IMG/VR virus record: IMGVR_UViG_3300018428_006193
Span: 1-37,325 of that record
Strand: one strand, 5' to 3'
DNA length: 37,325 bases
DNA from: a virus
Below the pieces are notes generated by a model that saw only the letters and a program-made list of their open reading frames with translations, had not been told where the DNA came from and did not search any database. Below are positions 1 through 6,117 of this stretch, one piece after another. The number at the start of each line of letters is the position of its first letter. Position 1 is the first letter of the stretch. The position numbers were made by a program, and so were the translations under genes.

Positions 1-152
1 AATACCTGCCTCATTGAAGCATTTGAGAAATAGGGACCTTCCACAGACTCGTCGTCTCTGTATCCGTCACTGAATGTCCAGTATCCTGTCTTGGTGTCTT
101 TGTAATAGGCGTTCATTCTTGCGCCTTCTGTTATGAATTCATTTGCTCTCAT
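1..152 (-). CDS. Putative capsid-tagged small protein (3' end outside window)
   Basis: This reading frame runs off the left edge; about 50 residues are visible. It begins MRANEFITEGAR, which resembles the N-terminal capsid-targeting tags of T4 internal head proteins: an aromatic/aliphatic pair followed by I-T-E, a fit to the (L/I)-x-E cleavage rule of the T4 prohead protease gp21. The rest (tyrosine-rich, with KDTKTGYWTFSDGYRDDES) matches no family I recognise. The start ATG overlaps the stop of the upstream Cys-rich gene in an ATGA junction, which suggests translational coupling. The internal-protein role is inferred from the tag alone. Confidence 0.6.
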   Translation of the reverse strand, partial: MRANEFITEGARMNAYYKDTKTGYWTFSDGYRDDESVEGPYFSNASMRQV

Positions 153-319
153 TGGCAGGCCTCGCATCTACATTGTTTGCATACCTCAATTGGGTATTCC
201 ATGTATCCGTCTGTTGGGTAATGTTTTTCTTTCCTCCGGCATTCTTTGCCGCAGTGTGAATCACAACCGCAGTTGTTACACTTGACTACCCATTCTTCTT
301 TTAGAACCAGTGTGCTCAT
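149..319 (-). CDS. Cys-rich mini-protein (putative zinc binder)
   Basis: A 56-residue protein with nine cysteines in two clusters: CNNCGCDSHCGKEC (residues 14-27) and VCKQCRCEAC (47-55). This spacing is typical of small zinc-ribbon or zinc-finger proteins, but I cannot assign a family. It starts in a TAATG overlap with the stop of the upstream gene and ends in an ATGA overlap with the downstream gene, so it sits inside a coupled operon and is unlikely to be a chance frame. The function is unknown; a nucleic-acid or protein-interaction role is only a guess. Confidence 0.7.
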   Translation of the reverse strand: MSTLVLKEEWVVKCNNCGCDSHCGKECRRKEKHYPTDGYMEYPIEVCKQCRCEACQ

Positions 320-597
320 TATGGATAACTCCTCTTGATCGCTGGTCCGCCAAAAAGGCTGACACCGTCCAACTTGCCTGTCTGTGCTCCTTTGGCTGTG
401 CCGTCCGGATTCTTTGGTTGAACTATCTTGGGAAGGTTGGGTGCCTTTGTGCCTGATCTGCCAGGTGTTCCTGTGTATGATTTCTTGAATCTGTCTCTGC
501 CGATCGCTATGTGCGGTGACACCACAGCGGCAATATTGCCAGCACTTGTGGCACCTGCTGTGGCCTGTTCTCTAATTATAATTTCATTGATTTTCAT
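319..597 (-). CDS. Putative internal head protein with capsid-targeting-like tag
   Basis: This protein of 92 residues uses the ATG at 597; an in-frame ATG 24 bases upstream is rejected because a TAAATA box lies between the two. The N-terminus MKINEIIIRE has I-R-E at residues 8-10, the same position as the cleavage motif in T4 capsid-targeting sequences. The remainder is Ala/Gly/Pro/Lys-rich and low in complexity, consistent with a small internal or core protein. The box GATAAATA (606-613) ends 8 bases before the start and no Shine-Dalgarno sequence is present. The packaging role is inferred from the tag and context. Confidence 0.65.
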   Translation of the reverse strand: MKINEIIIREQATAGATSAGNIAAVVSPHIAIGRDRFKKSYTGTPGRSGTKAPNLPKIVQPKNPDGTAKGAQTGKLDGVSLFGGPAIKRSYP

Positions 598-1297
598 ACT
601 GTTGATATTTATCGAATACAAAGTGTTTCCATTTGTCTCTCAAGACCCTAGACTCGGGACCTATCAATAACTTATTTTTCAGCATACCGTATTGGTCACT
701 GATGTTTGGAACAAATCTATTATTTTTACGTCTTAGACGCAGTAAAAACTCTCCCGAATCTGCTGTAGTAAACAGTGTGGCATGATTCTTTATATTTTTA
801 GTATTGGTGAAATTTGTGAAATTTGCCAGATTCTCGAACACAGGTGTATTGTTTCTGGAAAAAATTTTTTGTGTGTCAGGACGTGTTTTTTTTGGCATCC
901 TGATGTATCTGTTGATGATTGGTTTGGGAATAAGGTAGAGGTGCAACAGTTCAACATATGTTGTCAGTGTCATAAAACCATTTGAATAATTGTTGTCTTG
1001 ATTTTTAATCTCAATACGTAGGTCCATGTCGTTTGCCAGGACTTTGTCGTTTAACTCATAGAAAAACAAAGTAGGACAACTGTTAAAATGATTTACCTGT
1101 TTTTTGTTGTTGTTGATGTGTCTGTTGACACGTGTGTAAACTTGTTCGTTTTTTTTGGCGAAACGCATCATGAAAAATTCGCTGAGAAATTCAGGTATAT
1201 CTATTTCGTCAACAAAATAATCATTTGAAAATATTCTTGCTCGGGGTCTTTTTTTGTAAACGAATGAATTGAAACCCAATACTAAAACCTGTGTCAT
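584..1297 (-). CDS. Hypothetical protein
   Basis: A 237-residue protein of unknown family, beginning MTQVLVLGFNSFVYKKRPRA; a GTG one codon upstream is also possible. It is rich in Asn, Lys and aromatic residues and has no membrane segment or recognisable catalytic motif. Its composition resembles the other unknown minus-strand proteins here. It lies between two small basic or tagged genes and overlaps the next gene by 14 bases, so it is probably cotranscribed with them. Confidence 0.65.
   Translation of the reverse strand: MTQVLVLGFNSFVYKKRPRARIFSNDYFVDEIDIPEFLSEFFMMRFAKKNEQVYTRVNRHINNNKKQVNHFNSCPTLFFYELNDKVLANDMDLRIEIKNQDNNYSNGFMTLTTYVELLHLYLIPKPIINRYIRMPKKTRPDTQKIFSRNNTPVFENLANFTNFTNTKNIKNHATLFTTADSGEFLLRLRRKNNRFVPNISDQYGMLKNKLLIGPESRVLRDKWKHFVFDKYQQYENQ
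606..613 (-). promoter_or_regulatory. Late-promoter-like box GATAAATA
   Basis: Minus-strand GATAAATA ending 8 bases before the ATG at 597, matching the T4/cyanophage late consensus (T/N)ATAAATA. No Shine-Dalgarno is present between box and start. Confidence 0.5.
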
Positions 1298-1306
1298 CAC
1301 AAGTAA

Positions 1307-1735
1307 TTATTTGGATTTTTTGCGTCCAGACTTCATGTTGGCACACCAGTGATACATCTTGCCTTTTTCACCGCCATACTTTTTTGCTTTGGATCTCAGT
1401 GAACTAACCGAGCCCTTGCAACTGGCGCCTGCACGTTTCACACGTCCTGGTCTTGACTTGCCCTTCCGTTTGCCGTCGGCAAAGTTCTCGTGCATCTTTT
1501 TGGCGAGATGTAATTTTTTAACATTCATATACTCGCCGCCAACTGGCACATCTTTTGTAGCGTTCTGTTTTGTCACGATACCAACGCCAGCGGCTTCCTC
1601 GTTTGCTCTGTTGTTGCCTTTGTTTTTGAAATCAAATCTGTTGTTCGGTCCTGTGCCTGCTCTGTGAATAAGGCCCAAAGGTTTTACCGTCTGAGGCATT
1701 ATTCTCCATGATCTGATAATGTCTTTGATCTTCAT
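1307..1735 (-). CDS. Small basic protein with C-terminal Cys/Trp module
   Basis: A strongly basic 142-residue protein. The N-terminus starts MKIKDIIRSW, similar in style to the tagged neighbours but without the I-x-E cleavage motif. The middle contains NEEAAGVGIVTKQN. The C-terminal 40 residues are Lys/Arg-rich with two cysteines (ASCKGS and YHWCAN). I recall segments of this kind in hypothetical proteins of marine T4-like phages, but that is memory and not a search. The basic tail suggests binding to DNA or to acidic head proteins. It starts in an ATGA overlap with a 49-residue gene. Confidence 0.7.
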   Translation of the reverse strand: MKIKDIIRSWRIMPQTVKPLGLIHRAGTGPNNRFDFKNKGNNRANEEAAGVGIVTKQNATKDVPVGGEYMNVKKLHLAKKMHENFADGKRKGKSRPGRVKRAGASCKGSVSSLRSKAKKYGGEKGKMYHWCANMKSGRKKSK

Positions 1736-1881
1736 TTCACTCTGAACGGGTATGCCATCATTGAATGGTATCCCATTCTCCTTTTGCCTTTTGCTCTCTT
1801 TTGATACTTATCCAATATCCTGTTGACATCTGGTTGTATCAACTTCCTGTCTTTTGTGTATACTATCTCTCGGATTTTCAT
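1732..1881 (-). CDS. Small basic protein, 49 residues
   Basis: A short gene that is easily missed. It encodes MKIREIVYTKDR followed by a Lys/Arg-rich body ending MMAYPFRVK. Its ATG overlaps the stop of the Dps-like gene (TAATG) and its stop overlaps the start of the next gene (ATGA). Without it there would be an unexplained gap of about 145 bases in an otherwise packed operon. The MKIREI start echoes the MKINEI and MKIKDI starts of neighbouring proteins. The function is unknown; a small packaged or DNA-binding protein is possible. Confidence 0.65.
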   Translation of the reverse strand: MKIREIVYTKDRKLIQPDVNRILDKYQKRAKGKRRMGYHSMMAYPFRVK

Positions 1882-2318
1882 TACTTCAGTGTGCTTTTTA
1901 GCATCCACTGATGTTTGTTGTGTGCGTCGATCCTGCCTGCTATGAAGTCACCAAATCCATGTAGGTGGTTGTTTTCTAACATATCAAACAGTGCGTTCAA
2001 AGAAGATAAAACTTTTTCGTTGTCCTTGATCAATTCCATATGCATTTCTTCTGCTGACGGTATGGCACTCTTTTGTTCTATCTGTGACAAGTCCATGAAT
2101 CTGTCAAAAACACCAGGTGCGTATGTGCCAAGTGTTCTAATTTCCTCAGCAAATTTATCTAGAGAATCTTGCACGTCCTCATAGATGTCGCCAAAGAATT
2201 TATGGTCTTGGCTGAAATGTCTGCCCTCAACGTTCCAGTGATAGTAATGTGCTTTTAGATAGAACAAAAAACTATCTGCGAATGCTTGTTTGGCTTTTAA
2301 TTTTATTTCTGGTGTCAT
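1881..2318 (-). CDS. Dps-like ferritin-family protein
   Basis: A 145-residue protein matching the Dps/mini-ferritin family. Dps proteins form dodecamers that oxidise iron(II) with peroxide, store iron and protect DNA. The signature HWN at 27-29 is followed by His39 twelve residues later, then Asp54 and Glu58, which align with the ferroxidase ligands of bacterial Dps (His, His, Asp, Glu). The carboxylate expected four residues after the second His is Gly43, with Asp44 beside it, so one ligand is shifted or lost. It lacks a long Lys-rich DNA-binding tail. A CATAAATA box ends 6 bases before the ATG. It heads a run of small basic and tagged genes. Confidence 0.85.
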   Translation of the reverse strand: MTPEIKLKAKQAFADSFLFYLKAHYYHWNVEGRHFSQDHKFFGDIYEDVQDSLDKFAEEIRTLGTYAPGVFDRFMDLSQIEQKSAIPSAEEMHMELIKDNEKVLSSLNALFDMLENNHLHGFGDFIAGRIDAHNKHQWMLKSTLK

Positions 2319-2323
2319 TGTGC

Positions 2324-2980
2324 TTATTTATGAAAGATCATATCTCCTTCTAGTCCATTGTGTTGTATGTAGTCAGACATCTGTATTACTTTGTAACCTA
2401 TTTTTTCCAGTCGTTCATTGATTTTAACCACGTGTTCTCTGTCACAGTTTCTGTTTGCTTCAAACATTATTTTTTTTGGATATTCTGATTCGTTTTTTGT
2501 TTCCAGATAGTTCAAATAATGTTCCAATACAAAACTGTCCTCACCTTCTATGTCTAATTTTAAAAAATTACAACCAGTCACATTGTTTTCTTCGTGTAGT
2601 TGATGAATAGGAATGCAGTCTATTTCTATAGTTGATACAAAGTTACCAATGTCTTTAGATTGCTTTTTGAAATAGTTAAAATATGTTTTATGAACAAAAT
2701 GGTAATCTCCTATAGAGTTGCAACCTAAAATTTTATCGCTTATTCTAAATTTTTCCAGTTTGTTTTTCCAAGTATCTGGGTGAACATAATACATTGTGGC
2801 AGTTTCATTTTTGTTGTTTTTTGATATGGCCTTGGCAATTTTCTTCACCAAAGGCTTGTCTGGTAGATTATCTAGATATAGTTTTAATGGCTCTACGGTT
2901 AATCCAACTGTGGTATCTGATGCTTTTTGTATTTCTGTGTCAAAATCTGCGGTACCAATTTCTATAAAATCGTAGAACAC
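2324..2980 (-). CDS. FkbM-like SAM-dependent methyltransferase
   Basis: The protein fits the FkbM-type class I methyltransferases, which methylate sugar hydroxyls and other small molecules. Visible features are a SAM-binding start VFYDFIEIGTADFDTE, the following VGLTVEPLKLYLDNLP, and the late motif FLKLDIEGEDSFVLEHYL. I chose the GTG at 2980, which overlaps the upstream stop as TAGTG and gives 218 residues. An ATG at 3043 is also open but would overlap the previous gene by 64 bases. The substrate is unknown; a phage or host surface glycan is plausible from the sugar genes elsewhere in the window. Confidence 0.75.
   Translation of the reverse strand: MFYDFIEIGTADFDTEIQKASDTTVGLTVEPLKLYLDNLPDKPLVKKIAKAISKNNKNETATMYYVHPDTWKNKLEKFRISDKILGCNSIGDYHFVHKTYFNYFKKQSKDIGNFVSTIEIDCIPIHQLHEENNVTGCNFLKLDIEGEDSFVLEHYLNYLETKNESEYPKKIMFEANRNCDREHVVKINERLEKIGYKVIQMSDYIQHNGLEGDMIFHK
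2325..2332 (-). promoter_or_regulatory. Late-promoter-like box CATAAATA (Dps-like gene)
   Basis: Minus-strand CATAAATA with 6 bases to the ATG at 2318. It overlaps the end of the FkbM-like gene. No Shine-Dalgarno sequence is seen. Confidence 0.5.
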
Positions 2981-3186
2981 TACTTCTTGGGCATTGGGTT
3001 CTCGCCCGTCAGTCTCGGTTGTGCGAACCACAACTTGAACCATTCATCGGTGCCGGGTTGTATGTTGTGTTTGCGTTGATATTCGGCTTTTGCTGTGCCC
3101 ACGTATGATAAATTTTCACCCATGGATGAGTCTGCTGAAGGTTTGTCTATGCCCGCTAACTTTTTTATACGCTCAAGTTCGTCCAC
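2980..3186 (-). CDS. Small virion-type protein with a RIKKLAGI motif
   Basis: A 68-residue protein starting at GTG, which overlaps the stop of the upstream 55-residue gene as TAGTG. It begins MDELERIKKLAGI. Short (R)IxxLAGI motifs at protein N-termini recur, in my recollection, in marine T4-like phages, but their role is not established. The C-terminal half (EYQRKHNIQPGTDEWFKLWF) looks like a small folded domain. Its size and position between tagged genes suggest a minor virion or internal protein; this is inference. Confidence 0.6.
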   Translation of the reverse strand: MDELERIKKLAGIDKPSADSSMGENLSYVGTAKAEYQRKHNIQPGTDEWFKLWFAQPRLTGENPMPKK

Positions 3187-3353
3187 TAGATGGTCCAGTC
3201 TTTCAACTGTTGCTTGGTTGGTTTGTGTGCTTTCACTTTTTCTACTTTGCCACCCTTTTCAAGAAACTTCTTCATCTTCTCGTCAAGTTCTCTCTGTTTC
3301 TCCTGTGGAGTTTTTTCGATTTCTCCTGCTAGGTAAGGTCTATTGATTGCCAT
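3186..3353 (-). CDS. Small charged protein, 55 residues
   Basis: A short gene encoding MAINRPYLAGEIEKTP followed by a Lys/Glu-rich helical stretch and KPTKQQLKDWTI. It overlaps the C-terminal codons of the upstream nucleotidyltransferase gene by 14 bases and its TAG stop forms a TAGTG overlap with the next start. These tight junctions, and the otherwise empty 150 bases, support it as real. The segment EKMKKFLEKGGKVEKVK has the look of a basic amphipathic helix. No function can be assigned. Confidence 0.6.
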   Translation of the reverse strand: MAINRPYLAGEIEKTPQEKQRELDEKMKKFLEKGGKVEKVKAHKPTKQQLKDWTI

Positions 3354-4518
3354 ATGTCTCTCCGTATTTGTTCAGTTCTGATTGTACTTTTATTATACTA
3401 TCTTTGTTGGCCTGATACAAGATGCCAAATCCGCCTTTTGCTGTCCATCTGTCTATGTTCACGGGCCTGTCATCGATAAGGATGTTGGGAGTTCCATCTT
3501 TTTGCTTGGCCCATTTCTCTTTACGTCCTGACACTATGACTTCGTCTGGTTTTTCGATATTTTTGGATATCCATATTTTTTTCTGCGTGGCAGAATTTTC
3601 ATGGTCACCTATCAAGGGTGATGTAAGAATAGAAAACTTGCCGCCTGTGGCAGACTTTATCAATGCTATCAATTGATCCGCTGTTGGAAACTTAGGCAGG
3701 GTCGCGAAAAAATCTGAACCAACTATCCTGTTTATCACTTCCTGTTTTAGTTCTCCTTTGCTTTTTACCGATGTTAGTTCTTTCCAGTGTTTGACTCCAA
3801 ACATCTTTTCCACACCGCCAAAGAAGTCAGCAATGACTCCGTCCATATCTAGATACACGACAGGTTTTGTTTTTGCTTCCATATCGTCCTCATTATACAA
3901 CTTATCGTTGTTGACCGCAACCTTTGTTCCAATCCTTGATTGAAGTGTGCTGTAGAGTTCTTTACCATCATTGCCACCCAGGATTATCTTTAAAAATTGT
4001 TCTTCGTCATTGTTAGACACTAATTCTCTGGCCTTCGATGCCGATGCTCCGGAAATACCATCTGCATCCGGATCTCTTTCACCAGCACTGGCAACTTCTA
4101 TGGTGTCGAACTTGTATAATTCGTTGCCGGCCTTGTCTGGTTTACCATTGTAATTGTTAAGAAGTTTTTTGAATTCTGCCACTCGGTCTGAACCTGCCAC
4201 CATTACCACTTTGGTTCTTCCTTCTGCCTGAATCTTCTGCAGGGCCTGTATTATGGTTTTGACTTCGTCGTGTCCTATGTCAAGGTCAGGATAAAACTTT
4301 TTTATATAGTCTTGTTTTTCTGTAAAACTTAATGGGTCTGTTTTGTTATTTTGTTTGTGTGAAAGAAATATATATCCCTTGCCATCAAATTTTTGTGCTA
4401 ACGTCTGAACTTTGTTCAAAAGTTTTTGATGTCCAATAGTTGGAGGATTGAAACGACCAAAGGCAAAAACTGCGACTGACCGATTGTCTTCCTTAAGAAA
4501 TAGTTCCTTGAGCAACAT
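3340..4518 (-). CDS. Nucleotidyltransferase-HAD phosphatase fusion with capsid tag
   Basis: A 392-residue two-domain protein. Residues about 14-190 form a cytidylyltransferase-like/NMN adenylyltransferase fold: FGRFNPPTIGH contains the (H/T)xGH-type nucleotide-binding motif, and GASASKARELV resembles the second nucleotide-binding motif. Residues about 218-392 form a HAD-type 5'-nucleotidase: VVYLDMDGVIADFF (nucleophile Asp and acid Asp), SILTSPL, and ILIDDRPVNIDRW (metal-binding Asp pair). The N-terminus MLLKELFLKED has L-K-E at 8-10, as in the neighbouring tagged proteins. The pairing suggests nucleotide or NAD metabolism, but the substrates are not evident. The start overlaps the upstream gene by 26 bases. 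Confidence 0.8.
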   Translation of the reverse strand: MLLKELFLKEDNRSVAVFAFGRFNPPTIGHQKLLNKVQTLAQKFDGKGYIFLSHKQNNKTDPLSFTEKQDYIKKFYPDLDIGHDEVKTIIQALQKIQAEGRTKVVMVAGSDRVAEFKKLLNNYNGKPDKAGNELYKFDTIEVASAGERDPDADGISGASASKARELVSNNDEEQFLKIILGGNDGKELYSTLQSRIGTKVAVNNDKLYNEDDMEAKTKPVVYLDMDGVIADFFGGVEKMFGVKHWKELTSVKSKGELKQEVINRIVGSDFFATLPKFPTADQLIALIKSATGGKFSILTSPLIGDHENSATQKKIWISKNIEKPDEVIVSGRKEKWAKQKDGTPNILIDDRPVNIDRWTAKGGFGILYQANKDSIIKVQSELNKYGETYGNQ

Positions 4519-4855
4519 CGTATTCGCCTTGTTTTATATTTTCGTATTCTCTGTCTGCTATTATTTTGGCCAGTTGCCTTCTGAGATCTTTAGGAAATAG
4601 ATCTTTTACATCTTGTTGCGGGTTTTCCTGTTTGACATATTCTTTAGCGGCATTATCTATCAGGTACATCCATAACGTCTGCGCCTTGTCGTGATCGTAT
4701 ATTCCTTTTTGTATTTTCCTTTTGAGATTTGAGATGATAGGCATGAATTGTCTTCTGTACAGATCTTCGTTGTTGTTTATGAAAAGATCTAGTTCGTTAA
4801 CTGCTGAAGAATCAATGTGTTCTTCTTCTTTTATGAATTGAAATGCTCTTACCAT
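4493..4855 (-). CDS. Tagged small protein of unknown function
   Basis: A 120-residue mainly helical protein beginning MVRAFQFIKEEE, with I-K-E at residues 8-10, the same position as in the other tagged proteins and in T4 capsid-targeting sequences. The body contains a helix-rich segment (LDLFINNNEDLYRRQFMPI, then KAQTLWMYLIDNAAKEYVKQ) that resembles short proteins often found next to virion genes of marine T4-like phages (recollection only). It overlaps the upstream gene by 7 bases and the downstream gene by 26. An internal head protein is the simplest inference. Confidence 0.65.
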   Translation of the reverse strand: MVRAFQFIKEEEHIDSSAVNELDLFINNNEDLYRRQFMPIISNLKRKIQKGIYDHDKAQTLWMYLIDNAAKEYVKQENPQQDVKDLFPKDLRRQLAKIIADREYENIKQGEYDVAQGTIS

Positions 4856-5448
4856 TTACGGCAACTCCAGTACCTTGCTTTAGTCTTTGGTCCTGGGTTG
4901 GCGCAGTTGTGTCTAGCCCTAAATGATTTTCTTGCTTTGGGATTTGACTTCCTGATCTTCATTGTTTTCTGTCCGGCCTTTCTTGCTGAACTGCCTCCGT
5001 GACCAAAGTTCACTTTCTTGACGTTTCCTGATTTTGGATCCTTCACGTACACTTTGAATTTCTTCACATCACCACGCATTGGTTTGTTAAGTGGAACTTT
5101 ACGTCCTCTGTATTCTGCGTCAAACAATTCGTTCTCGTCTTCTGGGAAACCCAGTTCACCAAACGCTTCGTAGAACTCATCATCATCCTCGAACGTCATC
5201 TCGTCCTCTTCCGGGAATGGTTGATAGTCGTCGTGTATACCTTTTATGGCTTCTTCTATTCCTTCTAATTGGGCACTAATGGCAAGTTTTGTGTCTTCTT
5301 CCATTTCTGGATGTTCATCGATGGCATCTCTTAAATTACTAACCATTGATAAAATTTTGCCGTCGTTTACTACTTCTTCGTTAGTTGGTGCGTTGGCGCC
5401 GTCTATCCTGTTTAAAATGTTCCTGATATCTTGAAAGTTTGTGCTCAT
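4849..5448 (-). CDS. Acidic-basic bipartite protein with Cys/Trp C-terminus
   Basis: A 199-residue protein in two parts. Residues about 1-110 are very acidic (for example PFPEEDEMTFEDDDEFYEAF). The C-terminal 80 are very basic and end RHNCANPGPKTKARYWSCRKW, a motif I recall from conserved proteins of marine T4-like phages. The acidic half could shield the basic DNA-binding half, as in some head-core proteins. The C-terminal C-x12-W-S-C resembles the Cys/Trp module of the basic protein at 1307-1735. A CTAAATA box ends 6 bases before the ATG, without a Shine-Dalgarno sequence. Confidence 0.7.
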   Translation of the reverse strand: MSTNFQDIRNILNRIDGANAPTNEEVVNDGKILSMVSNLRDAIDEHPEMEEDTKLAISAQLEGIEEAIKGIHDDYQPFPEEDEMTFEDDDEFYEAFGELGFPEDENELFDAEYRGRKVPLNKPMRGDVKKFKVYVKDPKSGNVKKVNFGHGGSSARKAGQKTMKIRKSNPKARKSFRARHNCANPGPKTKARYWSCRKW

Positions 5449-5454
5449 ATGCTG

Positions 5455-5461
5455 TATTTAG
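5455..5461 (-). promoter_or_regulatory. Late-promoter-like box CTAAATA
   Basis: Minus-strand CTAAATA in the short gap before the acidic-basic protein, with 6 bases to the ATG at 5448 and no Shine-Dalgarno sequence. Confidence 0.45.
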
Positions 5462-5941
5462 TTAATATAGGTTCTCTAACAGCCACATATAAAAGGGAGA
5501 TTTGAACTGCAGAGTCCACAGGCCGTTGTGCCCTAGTTTAGTGGCATTTTTAAATTTCAAAGGTAAATCTACGCCTTTTTGCTTCTGTTGTGTTGCCCAT
5601 GGTTCTGGATATTCTGGCTTGTAGTATCCTTCAAACAACATTGTACCTAGATCAATTTCATCTATTTCTATGCTTTTGATACCCACGATCTGATCTTTTA
5701 CAATCTGTCCATTTTCCACAACTGTTTGGTCTTTTGTTTTTCCTGTCCTTTTGATGTGCAACTGGTACTGTAGGTCGTTCTGCATTTCGTGTTCGAATTC
5801 GATTAGGGTAGGCTTGTCCTGGGTCGATGATATTTTGCCACTGTATTTGCTGGAATCGTCTATCAATACTTCTACATCGGGGGCCTTGTCCCAGTATTCT
5901 GCGAATAGTTCTAGTTTAAATTTTAATTTCTCGGTAGCCAC
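5462..5941 (-). CDS. Conserved hypothetical protein (beta-rich)
   Basis: A 159-residue protein that starts at GTG (5941), overlapping the previous gene by 19 bases. It appears to be a beta-sandwich: LKFKLELFAEYWDKAPDVEV, a central charged strand region, and a hydrophobic end SPFYMWLLENLY. Proteins with this FAEYWDxxP start occur, to my recollection, as hypotheticals in cyanophages and may bind carbohydrate, but I see no catalytic residues. It sits directly downstream of the subtilisin gene and a 64-residue gene, and may be read from the same transcript. Confidence 0.65.
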   Translation of the reverse strand: MATEKLKFKLELFAEYWDKAPDVEVLIDDSSKYSGKISSTQDKPTLIEFEHEMQNDLQYQLHIKRTGKTKDQTVVENGQIVKDQIVGIKSIEIDEIDLGTMLFEGYYKPEYPEPWATQQKQKGVDLPLKFKNATKLGHNGLWTLQFKSPFYMWLLENLY

Positions 5942-6117
5942 TCAAATTCCAGTCCTGATTTGTTTCCTATATATGGTCTATTTAAATCTTCTCGGACTAG
6001 GTCTATGGTAATCATGGTTCCTTCGAGAACAACCTTTAAGTGTTTGTCTGTTTTTGACAGCACTTCGGCCATCTTGGTTTTTTCATTGTTGGTGCATATT
6101 ATTTCTATTTTTTCCAT
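5923..6117 (-). CDS. Small hypothetical protein, 64 residues
   Basis: A compact protein beginning MEKIEIICTNNEKTKMAEV with alternating hydrophobic and charged residues that suggest a small beta-barrel (KHLKVVLEGTMITIDLV). It overlaps the subtilisin gene by 13 bases and the next gene by 19, so it is translationally embedded. The family is not recognised. The strand pattern would fit an Sm-like or SH3-like small barrel, but this is a weak guess. Confidence 0.6.
   Translation of the reverse strand: MEKIEIICTNNEKTKMAEVLSKTDKHLKVVLEGTMITIDLVREDLNRPYIGNKSGLEFEWLPRN

Noticed and set aside
2324-3043. Longer ATG start for the FkbM-like gene
   Set aside because: It would overlap the previous gene by 64 bases; the GTG at 2980 gives a TAGTG junction like that of the neighbouring gene.
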